Positions 1 through 8,192 of a stretch of DNA of 46,675 bases are shown here, one piece after another. The position numbers and the translations under genes are program-made. A model generated the notes under the pieces. The model was given only the letters and a program-made list of their open reading frames with translations, was not told where the DNA came from and searched no databases. Origin of the DNA: Haloferax marisrubri (GTDB lineage: Archaea; Halobacteriota; Halobacteria; Halobacteriales; Haloferacaceae); NCBI RefSeq assembly GCF_001469875.2, contig NZ_LOPW02000016.1, positions 109,376-156,050 of the forward strand. The letters run 5' to 3'. How positions within the stretch are numbered: the stretch's first letter is position 1; each line of letters starts with the position of its first letter.

Positions 1-661
1 ACGTCCCTTCAATGCACACTTCACGTCGCGACACACCCTCCAGTTTCCCGATCGGTACCATCGTCCCCGGTGCGCCCTCGAGTTCCTCAAACACGCTCAC
101 CGCTGCCGACAGCATGTCTTTCCCGCTCAACACCGCCTCGCTCAGCCGCCGACTGATCGCCGCTCGCGACCACCCATCCAGCTTCTCTGCCAACCGTTTT
201 GCCTGAGAGTTCACTGCGCCCAACTGTGCTTGGGTCAGCTCCGTCCGGGGATCTGCCCGGTCAGGGTCTGCCATCGGGTTCACACTTGCCGCGCGCTTCT
301 GGAACTGCCGCCGTCGCTCAGCACTCCGTTCAGCCGCAATCACCCGCGACCGAGCCTCACGACCCTCTTGCGAGCCCAGTTCCGCACGGGCACTAATCCG
401 TTCGAGTTCAGCTTCCCGCGCTCGAATGCGCTCTTCTTGGGCCAACGTCACGCCGTCGATCCGCTCGTCGCTCGTGTCTGCGATCCCATCTGGGTGGTTC
501 GCATCCACCTTTGCTTGGATTTCCTGTTGCACCGTCGCCTGAAACTGCGGCGTCTCGTCGACAACCTCGAAGCCGTCTTCGTCGACTGTCGTCTCATCCG
601 CGTGTTCGAACGCCTGTTCAGCCACCGAAACTACCTTGCGATTGGAATTGTTACTAGACAT
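1..661 (-). CDS. Conserved plasmid protein of unknown function, partial (C-terminus outside window)
   Basis: The reading frame is open on the minus strand from an ATG at 661 to the left window edge, so the C-terminus is missing. The visible 220 residues begin MSSNNSNRKVV and are acidic and hydrophilic. A helical, charged middle part rich in Glu/Arg/Ala (about residues 75-130) could be a coiled coil. There is no signal peptide, membrane segment or recognised catalytic motif. A stem-loop element of the kind found before many genes here lies at 691-727, about 30 bases upstream of the start. Composition is typical haloarchaeal coding sequence. The presence of a gene is well supported; its function is unknown. 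Confidence 0.75.
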   Translation of the reverse strand, partial: MSSNNSNRKVVSVAEQAFEHADETTVDEDGFEVVDETPQFQATVQQEIQAKVDANHPDGIADTSDERIDGVTLAQEERIRAREAELERISARAELGSQEGREARSRVIAAERSAERRRQFQKRAASVNPMADPDRADPRTELTQAQLGAVNSQAKRLAEKLDGWSRAAISRRLSEAVLSGKDMLSAAVSVFEELEGAPGTMVPIGKLEGVSRREVCIEGT

Positions 662-690
662 CGTTGTTCCTGAAGGCGCTAACGCGCCGA

Positions 691-727
691 CGCCCGCGAC
701 CTCACTCGCGGGATTCTCACGAACCAA
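691..727 (-). promoter_or_regulatory. Stem-loop element, copy 1
   Basis: Arms CCCGCGA and TCGCGGG (693-699 and 706-712, plus strand) enclose CCTCAC and are followed by CTCACGAACCAACC. On the minus strand it precedes the gene starting at 661. It is a diverged member of the stem-loop family described at 21303-21335. Confidence 0.5.
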
Positions 728-1774
728 CCTACTCGAGCCACGGCCCCGACGTCGACCGATGACGCCGTCACCGAGGTGCCCGCGCCGCGCCTTCACGCCG
801 GACCCTGTCCGGCGCGGCGCGGCACCGACGGCACCCCAACAAACGAGTGCGGGGGGTGAACCTCGAGGTGAGCGCGCGGTCACCGCCATATACCCAGCCG
901 GTCACCGCGGGTCGGCGCCGCGCCGACGCCCGTCCGTCGGCAGACGCAACGGAAGCGGCCGCGGCGCCGAGACGGCACGGCCGGGGGGTATACGGTGGTG
1001 AACGGCGTCGCATACGGCCACAGCGAGGCCGCAGAGAGCGAGGACCCGCCGGAACAGCACCGCGCCCGGACCCGCACGAGCCTGTCCCGTCCGTCGCAGA
1101 CGCAACGGAAACGCCTCGTGCGGCAGCCCGGTGCGGGCTGGACGCCCGCGGACCCACAGCTCGTCGCGGCCGAGTTTGAGCGCATGCCCGGCAGGCCGCA
1201 CAGCCAGCCCTGAGTGAGCCCCGGACCGTGGCATACTGGGGGTGAGCACGGCGAGCCCCCAATAGCCACCGCAGCCCGGGCGAACGAGGGGTGAGGGCAA
1301 TCGCCCGAACGGCGAGCAGCCCGCCCGGACCGCGCAAGCGGCCACGTCTGAGCCAGCCGTTGCGGTGGCGCGACCGCATCGAGGGAGCGCCGACCCAACG
1401 GCTGGTGAAGATGCAGCCAGCCCGGTCTCGGTCACGGCCCGGTCGCGGGCCGAGCGCTCGCAGGCCCGCCCTCGGGGCTGACCGGTATCGGGTGGCTGCA
1501 CCCGGCCCGACCCGGCCCCGCGACCGTGCCCCGTCCGTCGCAGACGCAACGGCAGCGCGAAACGCCCGGGCCCGGCAGGAACGGACTGCCCGCCGGAGTG
1601 CGCACAACCCGAGCAGTCGCCCCCCCAAACGTACCGATAATCCTCACCACTCAAACACGTGCAGACGACTGATTTGATTCTCCTAGCCGGTCGTCAAGAA
1701 CGTCGGAAACGTGGGGTCCCTCTGTGAACCATTTCGAGAACAGCGGTAACTGAGGAGAGAACCCAATTTCGAAT
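728..1774. other. GC-rich non-coding block with repeats
   Basis: I see no credible gene here. All long open frames are Arg/Ala-rich, overlap each other on both strands and lack haloarchaeal acidic character. The block holds three near-identical copies of CCGTCCGTCGCAGACGCAAC (about 928-957, 1086-1113, 1529-1557). It also has an inverted pair around CCATATACCC (885-895) and GGGTATACGG (986-996), a hairpin GCCGGACCCTGTCCGGC (about 808-824) and another hairpin GGGGGTGAGCACGGCGAGCCCCC (about 1230-1252; the loop is short). It lies directly downstream of orc1/cdc6. It may be a structured RNA or plasmid-maintenance region. This is inference. Confidence 0.5.
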
Positions 1775-3013
1775 TCAGATTGTCCGAAACTCCTCACCGG
1801 AGTCGGGAAGATACTCGAGAATACTTCGGTGGGCACCGAAGTCGCTGATAATCGTCTGTAGCGCGTCGACGACGGTCGCGATATCGCGGTTGAGCTCATG
1901 CTCACGATACGTACCCCCGTCCTGACCACGGTGTTCCATCTGCGAGAGCGTGAGATTGAGAATCTCGAAGTCGGACAGGAAGCTACGCATCCTGCGAGCC
2001 GTACGTGGGTCTCGACCCTGGAACTCACAGAGCTCTTTGTAACGCTGGTAGACGACCCGGGACCGCGCCGGCGTAGACTCCTCGGCAGCGAGCGTGGTCA
2101 GCGCGTAGAGTGTGAGTTGCTCGTGTTCGGTGAGGTCGCGCATGATGTCCATGCTCTGCTGTGCCTCGAGTTTGTCCTGGGCGCGTTCAACGTGGTCGGT
2201 CGTAACTGAATCCGCGTTCTCGGTGCGTGCAAGATCACCCGCCTTCCGAAGAAGGGTTATCGCTCGTCGGGCGTCACCACCATCCTGGCGACCGAGGGCT
2301 GCACACAGCGGAATCACGCCCTCTTCGAGAGCGCTCTGGTGGAACGCGATGTCTGCCCGCTGTTCGAGGACTTTCTGGAGCTCTTCCGTACCGTACGGGG
2401 GGAACGAAATCTCGGTTTCACATAGCGACGACTGCACCTTCGCATCGAGCTGCTCTCGGAACGTCGAGTCGTTACTGATCCCGATGAGGCCCAGCTGAAT
2501 GTTGTCGATGTACCCGTTGTTGTCGGCACGGGTAATCTGGTAGAGGAACGTGTCGTCCGTGATGTGGTCGATCTCGTCGAGAACGATGATCACGGTTCCC
2601 GAGAGCTTGTTGAGTTCATCCCAGAGAAGTCGATAGACCTTGGATTGGGGATGGCCGGTTTCGGCGATGTGGTGCTCAGGTTCTCGGAGATTGTTCACCA
2701 GACTAATCGCCGCCTGGTAGCTCGTGCTGAGGCCGTCGCAGTTGAGAGAGATGACAGAGAGGTCGACGTCGAAATGCTCCGCCGAATCCAAGAGCTCGTT
2801 CAGGAGGAAGTTCGTTACAGCGGTCTTGCCGACGCCAGTCTTGCCGTAGATGAAGATGTTGTCGGGGTACTCACCGTTGATGATCGGCTGCAGGGCCGCT
2901 TCGTACTCCTCGATCTCGTTGTCCCGCCCGACGATGTCGTCTGGAACGTACTCGACTTTGAGTGTATTCCGCCGTTTGTACAGCGTATCGTCCGGCTGAA
3001 ATCGGGGAGTCAT
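1775..3013 (-). CDS. orc1/cdc6: Orc1/Cdc6 family replication initiator
   Basis: A 412-residue AAA+ ATPase of the archaeal Orc1/Cdc6 family, which binds origin recognition boxes and loads the replicative helicase. Visible motifs are Walker A GKTGVGKT (57-64), Walker B VIIVLDEID (141-149) and a sensor-1-like LGLIGISND (about 174-182). The C-terminal 120 residues fit the winged-helix DNA-binding domain. Length is normal for the family. The start ATG at 3013 directly abuts the origin region with its ORB-like repeats (3066-3878), the usual arrangement in haloarchaea. It therefore most likely initiates replication from that adjacent origin. The N-terminal MTPRFQPDDTLYKRR fits family starts. Confidence 0.95.
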   Translation of the reverse strand: MTPRFQPDDTLYKRRNTLKVEYVPDDIVGRDNEIEEYEAALQPIINGEYPDNIFIYGKTGVGKTAVTNFLLNELLDSAEHFDVDLSVISLNCDGLSTSYQAAISLVNNLREPEHHIAETGHPQSKVYRLLWDELNKLSGTVIIVLDEIDHITDDTFLYQITRADNNGYIDNIQLGLIGISNDSTFREQLDAKVQSSLCETEISFPPYGTEELQKVLEQRADIAFHQSALEEGVIPLCAALGRQDGGDARRAITLLRKAGDLARTENADSVTTDHVERAQDKLEAQQSMDIMRDLTEHEQLTLYALTTLAAEESTPARSRVVYQRYKELCEFQGRDPRTARRMRSFLSDFEILNLTLSQMEHRGQDGGTYREHELNRDIATVVDALQTIISDFGAHRSILEYLPDSGEEFRTI

Positions 3014-3440
3014 ATTGTCCTCGACTGATTCAGGCTAGAATCATAACTGTTCCGACCACCGTTTCTGCTATTTCCAGTATAACCGCCATGGGGCGTGAGT
3101 TCCACTATTCGATATCGACTCCGTCGTTTCCAGTCAATTGGAAGAATGTCGTGTTGACTGTCACGAGGAGAGAACACAGAAGACCCGACTCTCGATGAAC
3201 AACCCACCCCACTATTTCCAGTAAACACAGCAGATCGCGGATGGCCGACCCACCCCGTCGTTTCCAGTAATTCGCGGTAACTCCAGGTAGCGAGTCACGA
3301 GTAAGACAGACCACAGGGTTCCAGTATTTCCAGTAAACGTTTCTTTATATACTCGATAGACTCTACTGTTTCCAGTATACTCGGTCAGAACACGAACCGA
3401 TAGACTGCGGAGGGTAACAGCTGACGAGAATGACGGATCA

Positions 3441-3466
3441 CCCCCTCCCCACTATTTCCAGTAAAG
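3441..3466 (+). repeat. ORB with C/G string, left of unwinding region
   Basis: Reads CCCCCTCCCCACTATTTCCA then GTAAAG. It is the best forward ORB: the C-rich string precedes the TTTCCAGTAAA core. It mirrors the inverted box at 3631-3655 across the AT-rich stretch. Confidence 0.85.
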
Positions 3467-3499
3467 CACCACGAAAGAGAGCCACCTAGTGAGAAGCAA

Positions 3500-3533
3500 C
3501 TCTAAATTAGAGAAAAGTTTGTATTAATAGCGT
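3500..3533. other. AT-rich duplex-unwinding element
   Basis: ACTCTAAATTAGAGAAAAGT and the following TTGTATTAATAG form the most AT-rich stretch of the origin, placed between opposed ORBs. This is the expected site of initial strand opening by Orc1/Cdc6. The call rests on composition and position. Confidence 0.7.
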
Positions 3534-3630
3534 TTGAGCTAGTCCGTAGGAGAGCTAGAGGGCGGTTGCTGTTGCGGTTTACTCTAGTGAAAGAAAGCAA
3601 CTCGAGAGTCCGGGAGACCTTCGTCACTAG

Positions 3631-3655
3631 CTTTACTGGAAATAGTGGGGGGGGG
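3631..3655 (-). repeat. ORB with G string, right of unwinding region
   Basis: CTTTACTGGAAATAGT followed by nine G. It is the inverted counterpart of the box at 3441-3466. The G-string is the typical extension of haloarchaeal origin boxes. Confidence 0.85.
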
Positions 3656-3745
3656 AGAGTGGGTGACTAGAGCCGCTAGCTCTCATCGTGTAAGTGTATT
3701 AGTGGAAATGGTGGGGTCTGACACTCGTCAGACATTCTGGATAGG

Positions 3746-3786
3746 TTAACCAACGTGGAGGGGAAGGCTGTTCACTCGTTGGTTAA
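3746..3786. repeat. TTAACCAACR inverted repeat, copy 1 (inside origin)
   Basis: Arms TTAACCAACG (3746-3755) and CGTTGGTTAA (3777-3786) with 31 bases from arm start to arm start. Both arms carry the same G/C change at the inner position, so complementarity is kept. It lies inside the origin, which suggests a role in replication or partition control. Confidence 0.8.
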
Positions 3787-3909
3787 TGGCCAATCGTGAG
3801 TAGCACCAACGCCCACTCGTGTTCGACGAACTGATGAGACGAGACTGCCAGTCACCACACCACTATTTCCAGTAAAACACCGTCTCTCCGTCTCACCGAC
3901 AAACGAGGA

Positions 3910-4233
3910 CTAGTTATCCGAATCGACCGGCCCTTTGTACTTAGAAAGCACCCTATCGCCTTCTCTCCATTGCCAGTAGTAGTACCGATTGTCGTTGATC
4001 TCTTTCACCGTGATCGTTGCCTTCGAGGGGACGTCGTCCGGAAGGTCCTCTGGCCGCTCCTCGACCTGGTTGTTCTCTTCGTTTTCTGCTAGTCGTGCCT
4101 CTCGCTCTTGGTATTCCGCGAGCTCTTCGGCGTATCTTGCAATGTGTCGAAGGAGTTCGGGTGAGTAGTCGCCGAGGGTGTCGACGACGTCGGTGGGAAG
4201 TTCCTGTGGGGGTATCGGTGGCTCGTAGGACAT
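3910..4233 (-). CDS. Small conserved protein, DUF6788-like
   Basis: A 107-residue acidic protein starting MSYEPPIPPQELP at 4233. An upstream in-frame ATG at 4260 would lie inside the inverted repeat 4250-4291, so the shorter start is preferred. The middle is helical and charged. The C-terminal part (NDNRYYYWQWREGDRV, then SKYKGPV) matches my memory of small DUF6788-type proteins with a YYY...REGGKV-SKY pattern; this is recall, not a search. The function is unknown. It is divergent from the winged-helix gene at 4383, and an inverted repeat lies 17 bases before its start, so both could be controlled through that site. Confidence 0.7.
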   Translation of the reverse strand: MSYEPPIPPQELPTDVVDTLGDYSPELLRHIARYAEELAEYQEREARLAENEENNQVEERPEDLPDDVPSKATITVKEINDNRYYYWQWREGDRVLSKYKGPVDSDN

Positions 4234-4249
4234 GATAGCCCAACTCGTG

Positions 4250-4291
4250 TTAACCAACAATGAACGTCAATAGCATAGTTTTGTTGGTTAA
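4250..4291. repeat. TTAACCAACA inverted repeat, copy 2
   Basis: Perfect arms TTAACCAACA (4250-4259) and TGTTGGTTAA (4282-4291), 32 bases start to start. It sits between divergent genes, 17 bases before the start at 4233 and about 60 bases before the TATA box of the gene at 4383. It may be an operator for one or both. Confidence 0.85.
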
Positions 4292-4351
4292 GACTGTGTC
4301 AGACTGCAAACTGTCAACTACATTCCCTGATGTAACATTACTCGAAACCCA

Positions 4352-4361
4352 TTTATAAATA
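4352..4361 (+). promoter_or_regulatory. TATA box of the winged-helix gene
   Basis: TTTATAAATA centred about 26 bases before the GTG start at 4383. This predicts a leaderless transcript and supports that start codon. Confidence 0.75.
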
Positions 4362-4382
4362 AACTTCGTATTATGTTACAAC

Positions 4383-5309
4383 GTGCTCCGTCGCATCGAA
4401 CTTGAGGTTCTCGCCACCGTCGAACGCGGGGACACCAATTCCGAACTCGCCATGAAGCTTGACCATAGCGAGAGCTATCTCTCTCGTGCCGTCCAAGACC
4501 TCGTCGAGAAAGGGCTCGTCTACACAGAACGCGACGGTCGCCGGAAACGAGTCGTCCCTTCGGACGCTCGGGCGGTCGAACTCTACCAGGACTTGGTCCG
4601 ACAACACTCGCACATCGACTTCCCCGAGTTGCTGACGGGCAAAGCTCTTGAGGTTCTCTATTATCTTGACCAACCACGATCTGTTACCGACATCTCCGAA
4701 CGGAGTAACAACTACCGTAACACCGTCAACCGGATTCTCAAACGATTGCGAGACCATGGTCTCGTCGGTACCGATGATGGCCGTTACTTCTTCACTGGCG
4801 ACTTCGACCGACTACACGAGTTTGCCTGTGAACTCGTGCATCACTTCCATCGGCAGCGTCTCGAATCGGTTGTTCCGGACGGGACGATTCTCTGGGAGGA
4901 CTACGACGAATTTCTCGCGAAAACGGAGACAGAGATCGATGCTGAGCACTTCCACGAAACCGGACTGGCGCGATTCGCTGCGTTCGAGCTCCAGTTCCTG
5001 TTAACTCGCCACCGTTACTATCGCTACTCCGCAGGACTCGATGGGGTGTCGCCGGGAAAACTCTGTTGTCACACACTGTTGATCGACGACGGCCCTCGAT
5101 ATCGGTCGTACTGTCTCCTCCTGCTCAGCCATGTCGACGTCGTCGAGGCGGACCTCCGAGAGCAGGCGGCGAAGTATGGCCTCGAAGACGAAATCGACGC
5201 CTTGCTCCGCTACCTCGAGAGCCACGGCGAGGTCGACGACGACCGGCTCCCGGAGTGGGAAGAGTTCCAGGAGCTGGCGGCTGACTACGAGGTGCCACTA
5301 CCACAATGA
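4383..5309 (+). CDS. Two-domain winged-helix DNA-binding protein
   Basis: 308 residues with a GTG start. Residues 1-60 (LRRIELEVLATVERGDTNSE, then a helix and recognition helix around HSESYLSRAVQDLVEKG) form a winged helix. A second one occupies about 75-140 (GKALEVLYYLDQPRSVTDIS ... NTVNRILKRLRDHGLVG). The C-terminal half (150-308) is helical and acidic with no known motif. It probably acts as a transcriptional regulator or replicon-control protein. It lies next to the origin and to two copies of the TTAACCAACA inverted repeat, so it is my best candidate for the protein that binds that repeat, which is inference. The TATA box at 4352-4361 implies leaderless transcription. Confidence 0.85.
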   Translation: MLRRIELEVLATVERGDTNSELAMKLDHSESYLSRAVQDLVEKGLVYTERDGRRKRVVPSDARAVELYQDLVRQHSHIDFPELLTGKALEVLYYLDQPRSVTDISERSNNYRNTVNRILKRLRDHGLVGTDDGRYFFTGDFDRLHEFACELVHHFHRQRLESVVPDGTILWEDYDEFLAKTETEIDAEHFHETGLARFAAFELQFLLTRHRYYRYSAGLDGVSPGKLCCHTLLIDDGPRYRSYCLLLLSHVDVVEADLREQAAKYGLEDEIDALLRYLESHGEVDDDRLPEWEEFQELAADYEVPLPQ

Positions 5310-5412
5310 GACTGCCATAGACAGATATAGCGCCTGTCTCAAAACGGTACTTCGGGTCAATTTCGCCAAAGCGTCACGCACACCTAAGTGTGAGAAAGTC
5401 AGACCAAGGGGT

Positions 5413-5622
5413 ATGGTATTTGCGAGTGCACTCAACGAGAACCTGTACGACTTATGGATGTGTCGTGAATGCGGTACTGTCCGTGCCCTCGGAATCTCGG
5501 AAAAGAACGCTGATGCTCCAGTTCGCCAGCAGAAACTCGAGGATCACGGGTTAGAATGCCTCGCATGTGGGAACAAAGGGATGGAAAAAATAGTCCCTGA
5601 GGAAGACGTCCCGGACTGGTAA
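5413..5622 (+). CDS. Small zinc-ribbon protein
   Basis: 69 residues starting MVFASALNENLYDLWMCREC. Two CxxC pairs (CREC and CLAC) spaced about 32 residues apart form a likely zinc ribbon. There is no membrane segment. Such small zinc proteins are common in haloarchaea and usually bind nucleic acid or protein; the partner is unknown. The longer frame upstream to 5131 overlaps the preceding gene and is only a shadow, so the ATG at 5413 is chosen. Confidence 0.75.
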   Translation: MVFASALNENLYDLWMCRECGTVRALGISEKNADAPVRQQKLEDHGLECLACGNKGMEKIVPEEDVPDW

Positions 5623-5872
5623 GACGGAAGTGCGGAATTAGTTGTCGCCAATATCGGTACAACACTCCAGACCCATCTCTTCCACGCAGGACCGTCTGCT
5701 CCGCTTCCGCTAGTGAGGTTCCCTGGCTCGAAGTCGAAATTGCGACTAGTGAGGATACCGTACTGACTCAGATTGTAGACATCGGCCTAGGGTTTCCTGA
5801 TATTGAACAGCCCGTTTGCTGTAGCGTGATTGAACCTTCTCGTATAGGGCAACGACCTGGGTTGTGGTTGAT
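5623..5872. other. Intergenic, nothing recognised
   Basis: 250 bases between convergent genes. Short open frames on both strands show no haloarchaeal coding bias and no family motif. It may contain decayed sequence. Confidence 0.4.
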
Positions 5873-6703
5873 CTACTGAAACGTGAACTCATCAGGAAGC
5901 CGACCATCTGGGCGGGGAACACGTCCTCGTTTGATTTCGTGGTCGACGCGCCGGAGATACTTGCAGCCGCCTTCGGGTGAGCGCTGCTGCCAGTCGGGAC
6001 AGGTACACGATTCGTCGATGACGTCGACTTCGTACCGGTTCCCGGACGCAGACTGTACCTCGTAGCGGCCACCCTTCGAGAGGAGTGAGACGTCCATCGC
6101 TTCGGCGACGGCACGCTTCGTGCGGGGCTCAAGATCGTCCTCCGACTGTGCGTTCTCGTCGACGACCAGTCGGTCGCGAACGTCGCCCGTTCGGCCACCG
6201 TCGGGAGCGACGGCTTCCGCAGGCCCCCTGAGCCGCTCGTGGAGCACTTCCTCCACCGGATGGCCTTCCGGCCACAGGTAGTGGACCTCGCGGCGCTCGC
6301 GATGGTCGTAGGAGCCGCACGCCGCTGCGCTCCCGGTCCAGACGCGCCAGCCCCCGAGTGCGGCCATCACGTCGACGATGTCACGGGGAACTGTCTGGTG
6401 GTCGTCCGGGAAGAACACCCGGAAGCGGGTACACGCCTCCTGCGGCGGGACGGTCTCCCACCAGTCTTCGCTGGAGCTCCAGCTGTCGTACATCGCCTCG
6501 TCGCTCCCGTAGCCGACGGTCGCGCCGTTGATCGGCGGCCAGTCTGCTGGGAGGTGGTCCGCCTCGCCTTCAAGCACCCGAAGAACGGCGTATCGGAGGT
6601 ACTCGTGGGCTTGGTTGTCTGTCGTTCGGGCGACCTGATCGTGCTGCTCGGCGACGTGCTCGGCTTCCTCGAGGACCGTCGTGAGATAGGGTTCAGTCAT
6701 CAT
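5873..6703 (-). CDS. SWIM zinc-finger protein
   Basis: 276 residues. The C-terminal part has the SWIM signature CxCxnCxH-like: CTCPDW, then a Cys in GGCKYLRRVDHEI (about 232-258). It is preceded by a short beta-rich segment (GRYEVQSASGNRYEVDVI) as in other SWIM domains. SWIM fingers bind DNA or protein. The N-terminal 200 residues are of unknown type, rich in Trp and acidic residues (SWSSSEDWWETVPP). The start is ATG at 6703 (or 6700). The longer frame to 6760 would run through the stem-loop at 6721-6752 and the inverted repeat at 6753-6794, so it is rejected. It is the first member of the minus-strand array bearing both signals. Confidence 0.85.
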   Translation of the reverse strand: MMTEPYLTTVLEEAEHVAEQHDQVARTTDNQAHEYLRYAVLRVLEGEADHLPADWPPINGATVGYGSDEAMYDSWSSSEDWWETVPPQEACTRFRVFFPDDHQTVPRDIVDVMAALGGWRVWTGSAAACGSYDHRERREVHYLWPEGHPVEEVLHERLRGPAEAVAPDGGRTGDVRDRLVVDENAQSEDDLEPRTKRAVAEAMDVSLLSKGGRYEVQSASGNRYEVDVIDESCTCPDWQQRSPEGGCKYLRRVDHEIKRGRVPRPDGRLPDEFTFQ

Positions 6704-6720
6704 TCGACGGAGGTCAGAAC

Positions 6721-6752
6721 GCGCCTCCGCCCCTCGGCGGGCGCTGAAAAAC
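6721..6752 (-). promoter_or_regulatory. Stem-loop element, copy 2
   Basis: GCGCCTCCGCCCCTCGGCGG then GCGCTGAAAAAC. Paired arms GCGCC.../...GGGCGC are followed by GAAAAAC. It lies 18-49 bases before the start at 6703. Confidence 0.7.
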
Positions 6753-6794
6753 TTAACCAACAGAACGGAAGGGATCCATCACTCTGTTGGTTAA
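6753..6794. repeat. TTAACCAACA inverted repeat, copy 3
   Basis: Perfect arms at 6753-6762 and 6785-6794, 32 bases start to start. The right arm contains the stop codon of the gene ending at 6791, and the left arm abuts the stem-loop of the next gene. It lies exactly between two array genes. Confidence 0.85.
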
Positions 6795-7738
6795 TTATGT
6801 TGGGGCGAGGATTCGCCTTCGAGCATGTCGATGAGCTCTTCTGCTGTGGAACTAATCCGTCCGAGCCGCTCGCGAACGACCTCGGGATCGTCCGACTCCC
6901 ACGCAGCGAGGTAGAACGCCGACCCACTAGTGTCGAGCCCGCAGTACCGCCCAACGACGTACGCGACGGCTTCGGCCTCGGCTTCGCGTTTTGCCCGCTC
7001 GGTGTCGTCGTCGACGTCGAAGTGGAGCAGAGCGTGGGCGTACTCGTGAATCAGCGTCCGCGCGAGGTCGGCCTCGTTCTCACGATCACGCACCTCGACG
7101 AGCGGCTGGACGTCGACGAGGCTCAGCTGCTCGCAGATGCCCTTCGCCTCGCCGTGGGTCCACTCCTCGGCTGGAACGATCCGCACCGTCACGCCGAGGT
7201 CGTCAGCGGCGGCAGTCAACTGCTCGACGAGGTCGCCGGCGTCCCCGGTTGCTTCTGTGTCCAGGTCGGGAAGCGGCTCGCCCTCGGTCTGGGAGATGTC
7301 GAACACCGGCGCGGGCTTGAACCCGACCAGCCCCTCGGACCACTCCTCGGGCGGCGTCTCATCGTAGTCACAGTCGCTGTCCTCGTGGTAGCTCGGCGAA
7401 TTCTCGCACTCCGGGCACTGCTTGGTGATGATCGGCGCCCAGATCCAGATGGCCGACTCACCCTCCTTGACGTGACGGTCGAACTCCTCCTGCCACGTCC
7501 GGTAGCCCGCCACCCGGCTCGCCTCGGGACACTGCCGCTTGATGAGGAGCGTGTTCCGGTAGGAGTAGTCGTGGAAACGACTCTGGACGTCCAGCCACTC
7601 TTGGAACTCTTCGCTGGCCTGCGCGTCGTCGACGCCGGCGACGAGGTCGTCGATCCACTGTTCGATGGTACTGTTCATCTCGTCTGATCGCGTGTCGGTC
7701 TGGTCGAAGGAGACCGACGAGTCTCTGGTCGTAGACAT
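6791..7738 (-). CDS. ArdC-like / ImmA-IrrE-type zinc metallopeptidase
   Basis: 315 residues from ATG 7738. Residues 20-160 resemble the ArdC N-terminal ssDNA-binding domain (YSYRNTLLIKRQCPEASRV, GYRTW, KEGESAIWIWAPI). That domain is interrupted by a CPEC...C insert that may bind zinc, as in the haloarchaeal version. The C-terminal domain has the metallopeptidase motif HEYAH (231-235) with a likely third ligand Glu in REAEAEAVAYVV. ArdC proteins are plasmid antirestriction or ssDNA-protecting factors; ImmA/IrrE peptidases cleave repressors. The plasmid setting favours a transfer or antirestriction role. A GGTGA ribosome site lies 8 bases before the ATG, and the stem-loop at 7785-7813 is further upstream. 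Confidence 0.85.
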   Translation of the reverse strand: MSTTRDSSVSFDQTDTRSDEMNSTIEQWIDDLVAGVDDAQASEEFQEWLDVQSRFHDYSYRNTLLIKRQCPEASRVAGYRTWQEEFDRHVKEGESAIWIWAPIITKQCPECENSPSYHEDSDCDYDETPPEEWSEGLVGFKPAPVFDISQTEGEPLPDLDTEATGDAGDLVEQLTAAADDLGVTVRIVPAEEWTHGEAKGICEQLSLVDVQPLVEVRDRENEADLARTLIHEYAHALLHFDVDDDTERAKREAEAEAVAYVVGRYCGLDTSGSAFYLAAWESDDPEVVRERLGRISSTAEELIDMLEGESSPQHN

Positions 7739-7784
7739 CGTGTTCACCGAATCGAGTTCACGGCGACAGCGTCTGTTCAGACCG

Positions 7785-7813
7785 CGCCGCACCCCTCAGG
7801 GGCGTTCAAAAAC
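7785..7813 (-). promoter_or_regulatory. Stem-loop element, copy 3
   Basis: GCCGCACCCCTCAGGGGCGT then TCAAAAACC. Arms GCCCC-type/AGGGGC with CACCCCT in the loop, then AAAAAC. It lies 47-75 bases before the ATG at 7738 and 12 bases after the stop of the gene upstream. Confidence 0.75.
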
Positions 7814-7824
7814 CGCTCTGTCGG

Positions 7825-8163
7825 TCAGCGGAGCTCGTGGCGTTCGTTCGCAAAGCCAACCGAGACGAGGTACTCGAGGAACTCGTCGAACCGCTCGACG
7901 TCACTGGGCGTGTCGGTCGCAAGATGACGCGCCCACTCGATGGCCCACTGGAAGGCGGGATCCGTGCCGCCCTTGCCGTGAATGTACCACCACCGGGCCG
8001 CTTTCAGCACGACGAGCGGATTCGTCGGCGGCTGCTCGCCGGCGAGCCCACGGGTGATAGATTCGATTTCGTCGGCGGGATCGACCTCCGCTGATTGCGT
8101 GTTGTCGATATCGACCGGAATCTCGTCGATCGAGACGTTGTCAGGACGCTGTTGTTGACTCAC
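7825..8163 (-). CDS. Conserved array protein of unknown function
   Basis: 112 acidic residues. The start is GTG at 8163, supported by a GAGGTGA ribosome site 8 bases upstream. The C-terminal 65 residues (NPLVVLKAARWWYIHGKGG ... FQWAIEWARHLATD) look like a small helical domain. There is no membrane segment, signal peptide or cysteine pair. It belongs to the run of small minus-strand genes, each preceded by its own stem-loop. Function unknown. Confidence 0.75.
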   Translation of the reverse strand: MSQQQRPDNVSIDEIPVDIDNTQSAEVDPADEIESITRGLAGEQPPTNPLVVLKAARWWYIHGKGGTDPAFQWAIEWARHLATDTPSDVERFDEFLEYLVSVGFANERHELR

Positions 8164-8192
8164 TGGAAGTCACCTCTGAGAGCTTTCGAAGG

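Larger units (their letters stand above)
3014..3905. other. Replication origin with ORB-like repeats and AT-rich unwinding region
   Basis: An intergenic region beside orc1/cdc6 with about ten copies of a TTTCCAGTA core, several extended by CCCCACTA on the G-string side. Forward copies lie at about 3066-3081, 3123-3135, 3205-3225, 3252-3270, 3316-3338 (tandem), 3363-3380, 3441-3466 and 3857-3878. Inverted copies lie at 3631-3655 (followed by a run of nine G) and 3697-3716. The forward box at 3441-3466 and the inverted box at 3631-3655 flank the AT-rich stretch 3500-3532, the classic haloarchaeal oriC layout of opposed ORBs around a duplex-unwinding element. Copy 1 of the TTAACCAACA inverted repeat (3746-3786) is also inside. 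Confidence 0.9.

Noticed and set aside
768-1654. Long overlapping open frames of up to 286 codons in the GC-rich block
   Set aside because: Arg/Ala-rich products on both strands, no acidic haloarchaeal character and repeats inside. These are typical chance frames in GC-rich DNA.
3014-3905. TTTCCAGTA repeats as a CRISPR array
   Set aside because: Spacing and orientation vary, both orientations occur and no cas gene is near. They fit ORB boxes.
5746-6198. A 150-codon minus-strand frame overlapping the SWIM gene
   Set aside because: Ser/Arg-rich shadow frame of the SWIM protein gene.
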